From: Streptomyces roseifaciens
GTDB lineage: Bacteria; Actinomycetota; Actinomycetes; Streptomycetales; Streptomycetaceae
Assembly (NCBI RefSeq): GCF_001445655.1
Contig: NZ_LNBE01000003.1
Coordinates: 1,594,530-1,658,529 of the forward strand
Reading direction: 5' to 3'
Length of the DNA stretch: 64,000 nt
Numbering within the stretch: position 1 is the stretch's first letter; each line of letters starts with the position of its first letter. Shown piece after piece: positions 52,507 through 60,860 of this stretch. The position numbers were made by a program, and so were the translations under genes. A model generated the notes under the pieces. That model worked only from the letters and a program-made list of their open reading frames with translations. It had not been told where the DNA came from and made no database searches.

Positions 52507-52968
52507 ATGAGTGAAGAGAGGGACGGTCCGGGCCGGCGCCGGCTGACGGTGGCGCAGAAGCTCGATCACCTGCTCAAGATGCGTGCCGGGCCCAGCGAGA
52601 ACGGGAAGCCGTCCTACAAGAAGCTGGCGGCGGAGATAGCCGCTCAGTCCGGCGAGACCTTCTCCAGCGTATATCTGTGGCAGCTGCACCGCGGGGAGCG
52701 CACGAATCCGACGCTGCGGCACCTGCGCGCGCTGGCCACGTACTTCGACGTGCCCGTCTCCTACTTCACCGAGGACGACGTGGCCCGCCGGATGATCGAC
52801 GAGGAGGTGCTGGCCGGCCGCGAGCTGGACCAGGCCATGGCCGAGGCCGGGGTGAGCGCGGTCTATCTGCGCGGCGACCTCGCGGCGCTCTCCCCGGAGG
52901 GGAAGCGGATGGCCGCTGACATGATCCGCCAGCTCCGCGAGCTGGAGCAGGGCACCAGGCGCGCGTAG
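52507..52968 (+). CDS. XRE-family helix-turn-helix regulator
   Basis: The 153-residue DNA-binding protein has an N-terminal HTH: YKKLAAEIAAQSGETFSSVY then LWQLHRGERTNPTLRHLRAL, followed by ATYFDVPVSYFTEDD, the usual closing of the XRE fold (compare EspR-like proteins). The C-terminal 60 residues are helical and probably form the dimer contact. It is 32 bases behind the DUF5954 gene and may be co-transcribed. Confidence 0.85.
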   Translation: MSEERDGPGRRRLTVAQKLDHLLKMRAGPSENGKPSYKKLAAEIAAQSGETFSSVYLWQLHRGERTNPTLRHLRALATYFDVPVSYFTEDDVARRMIDEEVLAGRELDQAMAEAGVSAVYLRGDLAALSPEGKRMAADMIRQLRELEQGTRRA

Positions 52969-53084
52969 CGCCTGCCGGGCCCCGCCCCCGACCCCCCACG
53001 AGAGCCGTGCTCTGCCGAGCCACGGGCGTCGCGTACCGCGCGGCGTCCGTGGCTTCGGCATGCGGTTGAAATGCCCCAACTCTC

Positions 53085-53170
53085 AAGTTAGGGTCACTTC
53101 TTGTGTCGCCATAAGCTACGGTGAACCAACTATTGGTCAACTTGTTCATACGAGTTAACGTCTTCATTGA
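53085..53170 (+). promoter_or_regulatory. AT-rich upstream region with candidate promoter for the LAL regulator
   Basis: The stretch CTCAAGTTAGGGTCACTTCT to about 53170 is far more AT-rich than its surroundings. TTGGTC, a 17-base spacer and TAACGT (about 53134-53162) could be a promoter. Nearby CCAACTATTGGTCAACTTG carries overlapping inverted repeats that could be operator half-sites. Confidence 0.4.
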
Positions 53171-53256
53171 CTTCACGGTCCGGCCTCCTGAGACACATCA
53201 CTACCCACGGCATCACGGCAGCAAAGACCGGGCCGTCACACGGGGGACCCGGGGGA

Positions 53257-56196
53257 GTGGCATGCAGCTCCGGGACGGCCCCGCCGCCTTACGGGGAGGG
53301 CACGCGCGTGCACGACATCCTGAAAGCCGCCGGCGACGGCCGGGGCCAGAGCATCCTCATCGAAGGCACGGCCGGCATGGGGCGCACCAGGCTCCTGCGC
53401 CACGCCATGGACCAGGCCGGCGAGCACGGCCTCCACCTGCTCTCCGCACGGGCCCGCGCCTCCGAGCAGGACGTCGAGTACAGCATCGCCCAGCAGCTCA
53501 TGGCCGGGGCCCGGAGCATCCTGGACAGCGCGGGCGTGGGTCAGGAGGGCCCGGGGGGCCGGGCCGTCCCCTGGGAGGCGCATACGAACTGCCCCGCCCC
53601 GTACGCCCCGCACGCCGCGCCCGGCTCCGAGGCCGTTCACCCGCTCGCCCGGCTGCTGTCCACGGGCACCCCGCTGATGCTGGCCATCGACGACCTCCAG
53701 TGGGCCGACACGGCATCCCTGCGCTGCCTCGGCTACCTGATGGCCCGGCTGGAGAACACCCCGGTCGCCCTCGTCGCCACCGTCGCCCTCGGCGAGACGC
53801 CCGGTGACGCGGTGCTGGCGGAGGTGCTCTCCTCGTTCCGCCACCGGGTCCTCTTACGGGACCTCACCACCGAGGACACCGCCCGGATCGCCGCCGACAC
53901 CTTCACCGTCCCGGACGCCGCCGACGCCGCGCCCGACCCCCGCTTCGTGGCCGCGTGCCGCACCGCCACCGGCGGCAGCCCCTACCTGCTCGAAGCCCTC
54001 TTCCGCGTCATGCGCCTGCACGGCCTGCGGCCCGACGCCGACGCCGCGCGCCGCATCGGGGAGCTCGCCCCCGTGGAGGTCGCCGACACCCTGCTGCCGC
54101 GCTACGACCGCGCCTACCCCGGCGCCGCCGCCGTGCTCCAGGCCACCGCGGTCCTCGACGGCTCCGCCACCACCCCCATGATCGCCCGGCTGCTCGGGCT
54201 GGACGCCCTGGGCGCGGCCGACGTCGTCGACGCCCTCGTCCGTGCCGGCGCCCTCACCGGGCAGGACACCGTCGTCGGCTTCGCCCGCCCGGTCCTGCGC
54301 GCCGCGGTCCTGGCCCGCATCCCGCCCAGCCGCCGCGACGCCCTGCACGCCCGCGCCGCCCAGCTCCTCCACGAGTCGGGCGCCCCCGCCGAGCGCGTGG
54401 CCACCCAGCTCCTGCGCGTCCGCAGCACCCTCGGCCTGCACTGGACCTGCTCCGTGCTGTGCACGGCGGCCGGAGAGGTGATCCAGCGCGGCGAACCGGA
54501 CCGGGCCCGGGCCTATCTCCACCGCGGACTGGAGGAGTGCGAGGGTCTGTGCCGGGCCAAGCTGCTGCGCGCCCTCGGCGAGATCGAGCTCGCCGCCGAC
54601 CCGGCCGCCGCGGTCGAACACCTGCGGCGCGCGCTCGTCCTCCAGCCCGACGCCGCCGGGCGCGCCGACATCCGGCTGTGCATCGCCCACGCCCTGCAGC
54701 TCCTGGGCCGTCCCGAGGAGGCCGAGCGCGTCCTCCTGGAAGGCGTGGCGGAGGCCCGCAGCGCGGAAGAGTCCTCCGCGGCCGTCCTGCGGGCCGAGCG
54801 CTGCCTGCTGCGCGAGCTGAACCACGCCGTCGACGCGGCCGTCGAGGCGGACTGCGCCGGGGTGGGAGACCTGCTCCCGCTGGAGGCCGGCGCCACCCCG
54901 GGCGAGCGCCACACCCGGCTGAGCCTGGCCGCACTGCGCTCCTCGCGCCGCGGCGAGGAGCGCGACCGGGCCGTCCACCAGGCCCGGCAGGCCCTGCAGG
55001 AGGAGCACACCAGCCTCGACTGGCGCATCGCGACCCGCACGGTGCCCCTGCAGGTGCTCGCCCGCGCCGACGAGCTCGACCTCGCCCTGTCCGAGTGCCA
55101 GGCGCTGCTGGACCGCGCGCGGGCCGAAGGCTCGCGCACCCTGCTCACCATCGCCCACAGCATGCGCGCCGAAGTGCGCTACCGCACCGGTGACATACCC
55201 GGCTGCCTGGAGGACGCCCGCAGCGCCCTGGAGCCCGCCGGGACCTCGCCCTCCGGGCACTGGAGCCGCACCGGCCAGGCGGTGGCGGCGGTCGTCGCCT
55301 CGCTGCTGGAGACCGGCGAGCTGCGCGAGGCCAACCGGGCCCTGAGCGACTTCGCCCTGGACGGCGACGTTCCCGAGGGCGCCGGGTTCGCGGCCCTGCT
55401 CTTCCACCGCGGCCGGCTCCGCGTGGCCTGCGGCCACCCGCAGGCGGGCCTGGCCGACCTGCTGGAGTGCGGCCGCCGGCTGGCCGCCGCCGGCCAGCTC
55501 AACCCCGCGGTGCTGTCCTGGCGTTCCGAGGCGGCCCTCGTGCACGCGGCGCTCGGCGAGCGCGACACCGCGCTCGTCCTCGTCGACGAGGAGCTCGCCC
55601 GCGCCCGCCAGTGGGGCGGCCGCCGGGCGACCGGCCGCGCCCTGCGGGCGACCGGGCTGCTGGCCAAGGGCCTGGGCGGCGAGGAGGCGCTGCGGGAGGC
55701 CGTCGAGGTGCTGGAGGAGTCCTCCGCCCGGCTGGACCTGGCGCGGGTGCTCACCGACCTCGGCATCCTGATGCGCAAGTCCAGCCGGCTCGGCGAAGCG
55801 CGCGAGCACCTGCGGCGCGCGCAGTCGCTGGCCGAGCAGTGCGGGGCCGCCGTGCTGGCCCAGACGGCCCGTCAGGAGCTGCTGGTGGCCGGGGCCCGGC
55901 CGCGGCGGCCGACCGAGGTGGGCATCGACGCCCTCACCCCGACCGAGCGCCGCGTCGCGCTCATGGCGGTCGCCAAGTTCACCAACCGCGAGATCGCGGG
56001 GAAGCTCTTCGTCACCCAGCGCACCGTCGAGCTGCACCTCAGCCGCGTCTACCGCAAGCTGGCGGTGACGGGCCGTTCCGGCCTGGCGGAGTATTTCGCG
56101 GAGCTCCCGGAGAGCGGTTCGGCAGGCTCCGAGCACCCCGCGGAGCGGGCCTGGACGGACGTCCGGGGCGGTGCGCGCGACAAGGCGGCCGTCTGA
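53257..56196 (+). CDS. Large LuxR-type (LAL) transcriptional regulator with ATPase domain
   Basis: The roughly 979-residue regulator has a P-loop near the N-terminus (ILIEGTAGMGRTRLL, with Arg for Lys), Walker B LMLAIDDLQWADTASLRCLG, long TPR-like helical repeats in the middle and a C-terminal LuxR HTH (DALTPTERRVALMAVAKFTN then REIAGKLFVTQRTVELHLSR). LALs often activate antibiotic clusters. The start is uncertain: GTG 53257 has GGGGGA nine bases before it, and TTG 53167 gives a longer, poorly conserved N-terminus. It is not adjacent to either biosynthetic locus. Confidence 0.85.
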   Translation: MACSSGTAPPPYGEGTRVHDILKAAGDGRGQSILIEGTAGMGRTRLLRHAMDQAGEHGLHLLSARARASEQDVEYSIAQQLMAGARSILDSAGVGQEGPGGRAVPWEAHTNCPAPYAPHAAPGSEAVHPLARLLSTGTPLMLAIDDLQWADTASLRCLGYLMARLENTPVALVATVALGETPGDAVLAEVLSSFRHRVLLRDLTTEDTARIAADTFTVPDAADAAPDPRFVAACRTATGGSPYLLEALFRVMRLHGLRPDADAARRIGELAPVEVADTLLPRYDRAYPGAAAVLQATAVLDGSATTPMIARLLGLDALGAADVVDALVRAGALTGQDTVVGFARPVLRAAVLARIPPSRRDALHARAAQLLHESGAPAERVATQLLRVRSTLGLHWTCSVLCTAAGEVIQRGEPDRARAYLHRGLEECEGLCRAKLLRALGEIELAADPAAAVEHLRRALVLQPDAAGRADIRLCIAHALQLLGRPEEAERVLLEGVAEARSAEESSAAVLRAERCLLRELNHAVDAAVEADCAGVGDLLPLEAGATPGERHTRLSLAALRSSRRGEERDRAVHQARQALQEEHTSLDWRIATRTVPLQVLARADELDLALSECQALLDRARAEGSRTLLTIAHSMRAEVRYRTGDIPGCLEDARSALEPAGTSPSGHWSRTGQAVAAVVASLLETGELREANRALSDFALDGDVPEGAGFAALLFHRGRLRVACGHPQAGLADLLECGRRLAAAGQLNPAVLSWRSEAALVHAALGERDTALVLVDEELARARQWGGRRATGRALRATGLLAKGLGGEEALREAVEVLEESSARLDLARVLTDLGILMRKSSRLGEAREHLRRAQSLAEQCGAAVLAQTARQELLVAGARPRRPTEVGIDALTPTERRVALMAVAKFTNREIAGKLFVTQRTVELHLSRVYRKLAVTGRSGLAEYFAELPESGSAGSEHPAERAWTDVRGGARDKAAV

Positions 56197-56238
56197 GGCG
56201 GCCGGTGAGGCCGCGCGCCGCCGGCCGGGTGCGGTGGC

Positions 56239-56862
56239 TCACGCGCCGCGCCGGCCTGCGAAGTCCAGCCGCTCCTCGACGGCGATGCCGTACCAGCTCA
56301 GCTGCCGCACCTTGTCGGGGTTGCTGGTCAGCAGCCTGACCCGGGAGACCCCCAGGGCCCGGAGCATCTGGGCGGCCGCGTGGTAGTCGCGGGCGTCGTC
56401 CGCAAGGCGCAGGCCGTGGCCCGCTCCGGCGCGGCCGGTGCCGCGGTCCTGGACGCTGTACGCGTCGAGCTTGTCGTAGAGGCTGAGGTCCGTGCCGCCC
56501 GTGCTCTCCTGGCGCAGGTAGATCAGGATGCCGCCGTCCGCCGCCACCCGCTGCAGCGACTCGTCCAGCTGCGGACCGCAGTCGCAGCGGCCCGAGCCGA
56601 GGACGTCGCCGGTCAGGCACTCCGAGTGGACGCGGACCAGCGGGACTCCGGGGTCGCGGCTGTAGGACACCGCGATGTGCTCCAGGCCGTCGGAGAGCCC
56701 GTCGAAGGTGATGACGTGCGCGGTCTGCCAGGAGCCGTCGGCCAGGTGGAGCGGGATCTCGACCCGGGAACGGACGCGGGCCCCGCCCCGGTGTCCCGCC
56801 GGGGCCGCGGACGGGTCCCACGTCTCGTCGTTCAGCACATCGCAGTTCAGCACTTCGGGCAC
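56239..56862 (-). CDS. GTP cyclohydrolase II homologue with altered active-site loop
   Basis: The 207-residue protein has the GCH II fold and zinc ligands C82, C93 and C95 (HSECLTGDVLGSGRCDCGPQ), plus the Tyr of GILIYLRQE. The usual loop QEGRxIGLLNK, which contains the catalytic Arg, is replaced by QESTGGTDLSLYDK. GCH II homologues in actinomycetes are known to include altered-specificity forms that stop at a formamidopyrimidine. The enzyme may therefore make a different product from GTP than the riboflavin precursor, or be inactive. No other rib gene is adjacent. Confidence 0.85.
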   Translation of the reverse strand: MPEVLNCDVLNDETWDPSAAPAGHRGGARVRSRVEIPLHLADGSWQTAHVITFDGLSDGLEHIAVSYSRDPGVPLVRVHSECLTGDVLGSGRCDCGPQLDESLQRVAADGGILIYLRQESTGGTDLSLYDKLDAYSVQDRGTGRAGAGHGLRLADDARDYHAAAQMLRALGVSRVRLLTSNPDKVRQLSWYGIAVEERLDFAGRRGA

Positions 56863-57017
56863 GGCTGCCTCCCACGGAGATGCACGACCGGCGCGTCGTT
56901 CGCCCCGGTCACTCCAGCATCACGGCCGGGGCGGCCCCGCACAGCACGGACCGGCCCGGTACAGCGACCGAAGCTTTTCCGCGCCGCGTACCGAACCGGG
57001 TCCCTGCCGGGGAGGAA

Positions 57018-58484
57018 TCAGGCCGTTCGCTCCGATTCCTGCAGCGGTGCGGCGGCCGCGGGCGCCTCTTCCCCGTCCCCGCCGTCGCCGGCGAACTTGC
57101 GGACGGCGGTGCGCAGTCCGGCGGCGATGCCGAGGAACGCGCACACCGCGGCGATGACGTAGATGATGCCGAGTCCGCGGCTGTCGTTCCAGTCGTGCGA
57201 GGAGCCGTACGCGGTGATGGCCGTGCCGAGGCCGGTCATCACGGCCACGGACAGGGTCTCGCACAGCTGCAGGCTGGAGCTCGCCGAGCCCTCCTTGCCC
57301 TTGGGGGCCAGCGACAGGACGATCGTGGTGACGGCGGGGTAGACGAAGCCCATGCCGAGACCGGCGACGGCCCAGCCGACGATCGCGAGCGGGACGCTCT
57401 TGAGGTCGGTGCCGACCGCCAGGGCGATCAGCGCGTCACCGGCCACCAGGAGGACGAAGCCGAGGACGACGCGGGCGTGCCGGCCCTTGCCGCCGCTGCG
57501 GGTGTCCAGCTTGGCCTGGAGCCAGGCGCCGCTGACCCAGGTGAGGGCGCCCGCGGACAGCGCGAGGCCGGAGCCGAGCGTGCTGAGGCCGAGGACGCGG
57601 GTCATGCTGAGCGGGAAGAAGGACTCGCCGCCGTAGTAGGCGGCGCTGACCAGACCGCGCACGATCATGCCGGCGGGCATGCCGCGGCGGACGGTGAGCG
57701 TGCCCGCCGGGAGCAGCTTGTTCAGCACGGGCAGGGTGATCGCGACGCCGACCACGACCAGCGGCACCAGCACGGCGATGTTGCGGTTCTCCAGGCCGGC
57801 CAGCAGTGCGCCGACGCCGAGCACCAGCAGCACCGTCAGCGGCAGCCGGTTCTCGCCCGGCGTGCCGTCGCCGGTGGGCTTGAGCTTGCGCATCGCCGGC
57901 AGGGTGAGCATTGCGGCGATGGGCACCAGCGGCACCAGGATGAGGAAGACCACCCGCCAGTTGGACGCACTGGCGATCGCACCCGCGATGGCCGGGCCGA
58001 GCAGGGCGGGCAGGGTCCACGCCGAGGCCACGAGTGCGAGCATCCGGGCGCGCAGTGCGTCGGGGTAGGCGAGGCCGACGATCAGGTAGGCCAGGGCCAG
58101 CACGCCGCCGACGCCCAGGCCCTGCAGGATGCGGCCCGCCAGCAGGATCCACCAGTTGGTGGCGACCGCGGCGACCACGCAGCCGATGACGAAGACGATG
58201 AAGGCCTGCACGTACGGGCGGGTGGGCCCGGCCTTGTCGGCGCCCTGTCCGGCGGCGATGGTGCCGAAGAGGTTGGCGAGCATGAAGGCGGTGAAGGCCC
58301 AGCCGAAGAGGTGGACCCCGTCCAGGTCCTCGGCGGCCTCGGGCAGGACGGTCGCGACACCCAGCCAGAGGAAGGCCACCAGGGTGACGGACGTGATGAG
58401 CCCTAAGGACAGCGCGCGGTATTGCGGCGAGAGGACGCCGCCCTCGGCGGGGTCGGCGGCGGGCGCCTCGGTCTTGTCGGTCAT
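57018..58484 (-). CDS. MFS drug/metabolite transporter, about 14-helix type
   Basis: The 488-residue transporter has the DHA2-like motifs AEDLDGVHLFGWAFTAFMLA and RILQGLGVGGVLALAYLIVG (motif C-like). It is divergent from an ArsR-family repressor across 82 bases that contain candidate operators, so it is probably repressed by it. Substrate prediction from sequence is not possible. ATG 58484 starts it. Confidence 0.85.
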   Translation of the reverse strand: MTDKTEAPAADPAEGGVLSPQYRALSLGLITSVTLVAFLWLGVATVLPEAAEDLDGVHLFGWAFTAFMLANLFGTIAAGQGADKAGPTRPYVQAFIVFVIGCVVAAVATNWWILLAGRILQGLGVGGVLALAYLIVGLAYPDALRARMLALVASAWTLPALLGPAIAGAIASASNWRVVFLILVPLVPIAAMLTLPAMRKLKPTGDGTPGENRLPLTVLLVLGVGALLAGLENRNIAVLVPLVVVGVAITLPVLNKLLPAGTLTVRRGMPAGMIVRGLVSAAYYGGESFFPLSMTRVLGLSTLGSGLALSAGALTWVSGAWLQAKLDTRSGGKGRHARVVLGFVLLVAGDALIALAVGTDLKSVPLAIVGWAVAGLGMGFVYPAVTTIVLSLAPKGKEGSASSSLQLCETLSVAVMTGLGTAITAYGSSHDWNDSRGLGIIYVIAAVCAFLGIAAGLRTAVRKFAGDGGDGEEAPAAAAPLQESERTA

Positions 58485-58517
58485 CGGACCTCCGAACCAG
58501 CGGTACATAGGCAATTT

Positions 58518-58566
58518 ACTATTTAGGAGATCCACTATATAGGCGCTGTTTGATAGCCTGTCAAAC
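58518..58566. promoter_or_regulatory. Divergent promoter/operator region between ArsR and MFS genes
   Basis: Direct repeats ACTATTTAGG (58518-58527) and ACTATATAGG (58534-58543) are followed by the inverted repeat GTTTGATAGCCTGTCAAAC (58548-58566), which ends exactly at the GTG of the ArsR gene. TTTACT, 17 bases and TATAGG (about 58515-58543) could be a promoter towards the ArsR gene. ArsR-family repressors bind such short palindromes. Confidence 0.55.
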
Positions 58567-58872
58567 GTGAGAGACACTGCGGAGGACAAGACGGACGTCG
58601 CCATGCTCCGGGCGCTCGGACACCCCGTGCGGCTCGGCATCATGCGCGCGCTGGCGGCCGAACCCGAGACGTGCGCCTGTGACTTCACCGAGCTCTTCGA
58701 GGTCACCCAGCCGACCATCAGCCAGCACCTGAAGGTGCTGCGCGAGGCCGGCCTCGTGGTCACCCGCCGCCGCGGCACCCAGATCTGCTACTCGGTCCGC
58801 CCCGACGGGCTCGACCGGCTCCACGAGCTCCTGACGGCCATTCAGCCGCCCCGGCTGGCCGCCGCCGGCTGA
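58567..58872 (+). CDS. ArsR/SmtB-family winged-helix repressor
   Basis: The 101-residue repressor has the winged-helix core PTISQHLKVLREAGLVVTRR. Cys36 and Cys38 in ETCACDFTEL at helix 3 are the usual thiol site for As(III) or similar metal(loid)s in ArsR-type proteins, and Cys74 is a third thiol. It starts at GTG 58567 and is divergent from an MFS gene. The expected behaviour is repression of itself and the transporter, relieved by metal or another inducer. Confidence 0.88.
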   Translation: MRDTAEDKTDVAMLRALGHPVRLGIMRALAAEPETCACDFTELFEVTQPTISQHLKVLREAGLVVTRRRGTQICYSVRPDGLDRLHELLTAIQPPRLAAAG

Positions 58873-58926
58873 CCCGCCCGCCCCGCCCCGGTGCCCGCCG
58901 CGGACACCGGGGCCACCGGTGCGCCC

Positions 58927-59670
58927 TCAGCGGACCGCCTCGAACATGACGATGGGCGGATTGGCCAGGAACCCCTCCCAGTACGCGGCCCCGAAGCGCT
59001 CGAGCACCGCCTGCGGCACGTGCAGCGGCACCCACGACACCTTCGTGAACCCCGCCGCCGCGAACGCCGCCTCGTACACCTCCGGCCGGATCAGGCACGT
59101 CTCGAAGGTGATCGGCGGCTCCAGCGCCGCGGTCACCCGGATCCGGGTGCCGAAGGCCGAGGTCTCCAGGGGGGCGAAGGCGAAGCCGTACGGGTCGGGC
59201 AGCGGCCCCTCGAAGGAGAAGTGCGGGTTCTGCGTCACGCCGATGAACCGCCCGCCCTGCGGCAGCCGTTCGAACGCGCCGCGGCACATGGCGGTGAGCG
59301 TCGCCTCCTCCCGCGCGTAGTTGAGGAGGTAGGCCGCGGTCACCACGTCGAAGCTGCCGAGGTCCGGCAGGTCCGCGGCGTCCGCGGCCACGTAACGGGT
59401 GCCCAGCGGCGCCCGCTCCTCGACCGCCCGCGCGGCCGCGACCATCTCCTCCGAGACGTCCGCGCCCACCACCCGCTGCGCGCCCAGCATCTTCGCCTGG
59501 CGGGTGTAGAAGCCGTCGCCGCACGCCAGGTCGAGGACGTCCAGCCCGGTCACGTCGCCGAGCAGGGCCAGGAAGCTCGCGCGCTCCGGGTGGACCGTGG
59601 GCAGCGACCGCGCGTCCTCCCAGCGGGCTCCGATCACGTCGTACTGCTCAGCGGTGCGCTCTTGGGTCAT
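58927..59670 (-). CDS. Class I SAM-dependent methyltransferase
   Basis: The 247-residue methyltransferase has the SAM motif VLDLACGDGFYTRQAK (near residue 45) and the acidic motif VVGADVSEEMVAAAR, then FDVVTAAYLLNYA. It is the last gene of the molybdenum hydroxylase operon, overlapping xdhC by 4 bases (ATGA). The substrate is unknown. A role in cofactor or substrate modification within this operon is only a guess. Confidence 0.85.
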   Translation of the reverse strand: MTQERTAEQYDVIGARWEDARSLPTVHPERASFLALLGDVTGLDVLDLACGDGFYTRQAKMLGAQRVVGADVSEEMVAAARAVEERAPLGTRYVAADAADLPDLGSFDVVTAAYLLNYAREEATLTAMCRGAFERLPQGGRFIGVTQNPHFSFEGPLPDPYGFAFAPLETSAFGTRIRVTAALEPPITFETCLIRPEVYEAAFAAAGFTKVSWVPLHVPQAVLERFGAAYWEGFLANPPIVMFEAVR

Positions 59671-60860
59671 GAGGGGTCTCCTCCGGTGGGCGGGGCCCCG
59701 GCCGTGACCGGCTCGGGGAGGGCGGTGGGGGCGTCCGGGGGCGCGGGCGGGCCGGAGGGGCGGTGGATCGGGCCGTGCGCGTCCCGCAGCGGCAGGCCCG
59801 TCCCGCCGTGCCGGACCGCGATCAGCTCGGCGGCGATGGACACGGCGGCCTCCTCGGGCGTGGACCCGCCGAGGTCCAGCCCGATCGGGGAGCGCAGCCG
59901 GGCCAGTTCCTCCTCCCCGGCGCCCGCCTCCCGCAGCCGCCGCAGCCGGTCCTCGTGCGTGCGCCGCGAACCCATCGCGCCGACGTAGGCGACCGGCAGC
60001 CGCAGCGCGGCCCGCAGCAGCGGGACGTCGAAGCGCTCCTCGTGGGTCAGGACGCAGATGACCGTGCGCCCGTCCCAGGCCGCCCCGGCGAGATAGCGGT
60101 GCGGCCACTCCCGCACCACCTCGTCGGCGTCGGGGAACCGCTCGGGGGTGGTGAAGGCCGGCCGGGCGTCGCACACGGTCACGTGGTAGCCGAGGAACCT
60201 GCCCATCCGGGCGAGGGCGCGGGCGAACTCCACCGCACCGAAGACCAGCATCCGGGGCCGGGAGAGGAAGGAGTGCACGAACACGCGCGCTGCGGCGGAG
60301 CCCGCCCGCACCTGCACCTGCCCGGTGCGGCCGCGGTCCAGCATCCGCGAGGCCTCCGCGGCCGCCGCCCGGTCGAGCGCAGCGTCGCCCAGCGAGCCGG
60401 AGACCCCTGCGGACCCCACGGCCAGCCAGGCGCCGGGCTCCGCCGTGCCGCTCACACAGGTCACGTGGGCGAGCGGCCCGCCCGCTGCGCCGGGCGCCTC
60501 CAGGGCCGCCAGGACCGCGTCCCACTGCGGCTCCCGCTCCGGCACCACCCGGCGGACCAGCACCTGCAGCGTGCCGCCGCACGTCAGCCCGGCGGCGAAC
60601 GCGTCCTCGTCCTCGACGCCGTACTCCGTCAGGAACGGACCGTCCCCCAGGGCGGCCCGGCGCGCCAGTTCGTACACCTCCGCCTCGACGCAGCCTCCCG
60701 ACACGCTGCCCGCCACCCGGCCGCCGGGGCCGACGGCGAGCGCGGCGCCCGGCTGCCGGGGCGCGCTGCCGCGCACCCCGACCACCGTCGCCAGCCCGAA
60801 GGGGGCGCCCGCCGCGTACCAGCGGCGCAGCACCGGAGCGATGCCCAGCACCGTGCTCAC
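59667..60860 (-). CDS. xdhC: XdhC/CoxI-family molybdenum cofactor insertion protein
   Basis: XdhC-type proteins bind sulfurated molybdenum cofactor and insert it into xanthine-dehydrogenase-like enzymes. The 397-residue protein has the N-terminal XdhC domain (GLATVVGVRGSAPRQPGAAL, then GRVAGSVSGGCVEAEVYELA) and a C-terminal Rossmann domain (MLVFGAVEFARALARMGRFL, PVAYVGAMGSRRTHEDRLRR). GTG 60860 overlaps the stop of the large subunit gene. Confidence 0.9.
   Translation of the reverse strand: MSTVLGIAPVLRRWYAAGAPFGLATVVGVRGSAPRQPGAALAVGPGGRVAGSVSGGCVEAEVYELARRAALGDGPFLTEYGVEDEDAFAAGLTCGGTLQVLVRRVVPEREPQWDAVLAALEAPGAAGGPLAHVTCVSGTAEPGAWLAVGSAGVSGSLGDAALDRAAAAEASRMLDRGRTGQVQVRAGSAAARVFVHSFLSRPRMLVFGAVEFARALARMGRFLGYHVTVCDARPAFTTPERFPDADEVVREWPHRYLAGAAWDGRTVICVLTHEERFDVPLLRAALRLPVAYVGAMGSRRTHEDRLRRLREAGAGEEELARLRSPIGLDLGGSTPEEAAVSIAAELIAVRHGGTGLPLRDAHGPIHRPSGPPAPPDAPTALPEPVTAGAPPTGGDPS

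Noticed and set aside
53167..53256. Upstream TTG start of the LAL regulator
   Set aside because: The extra residues are not regulator-like and no ribosome-binding site precedes the TTG; GTG 53257 is better placed.
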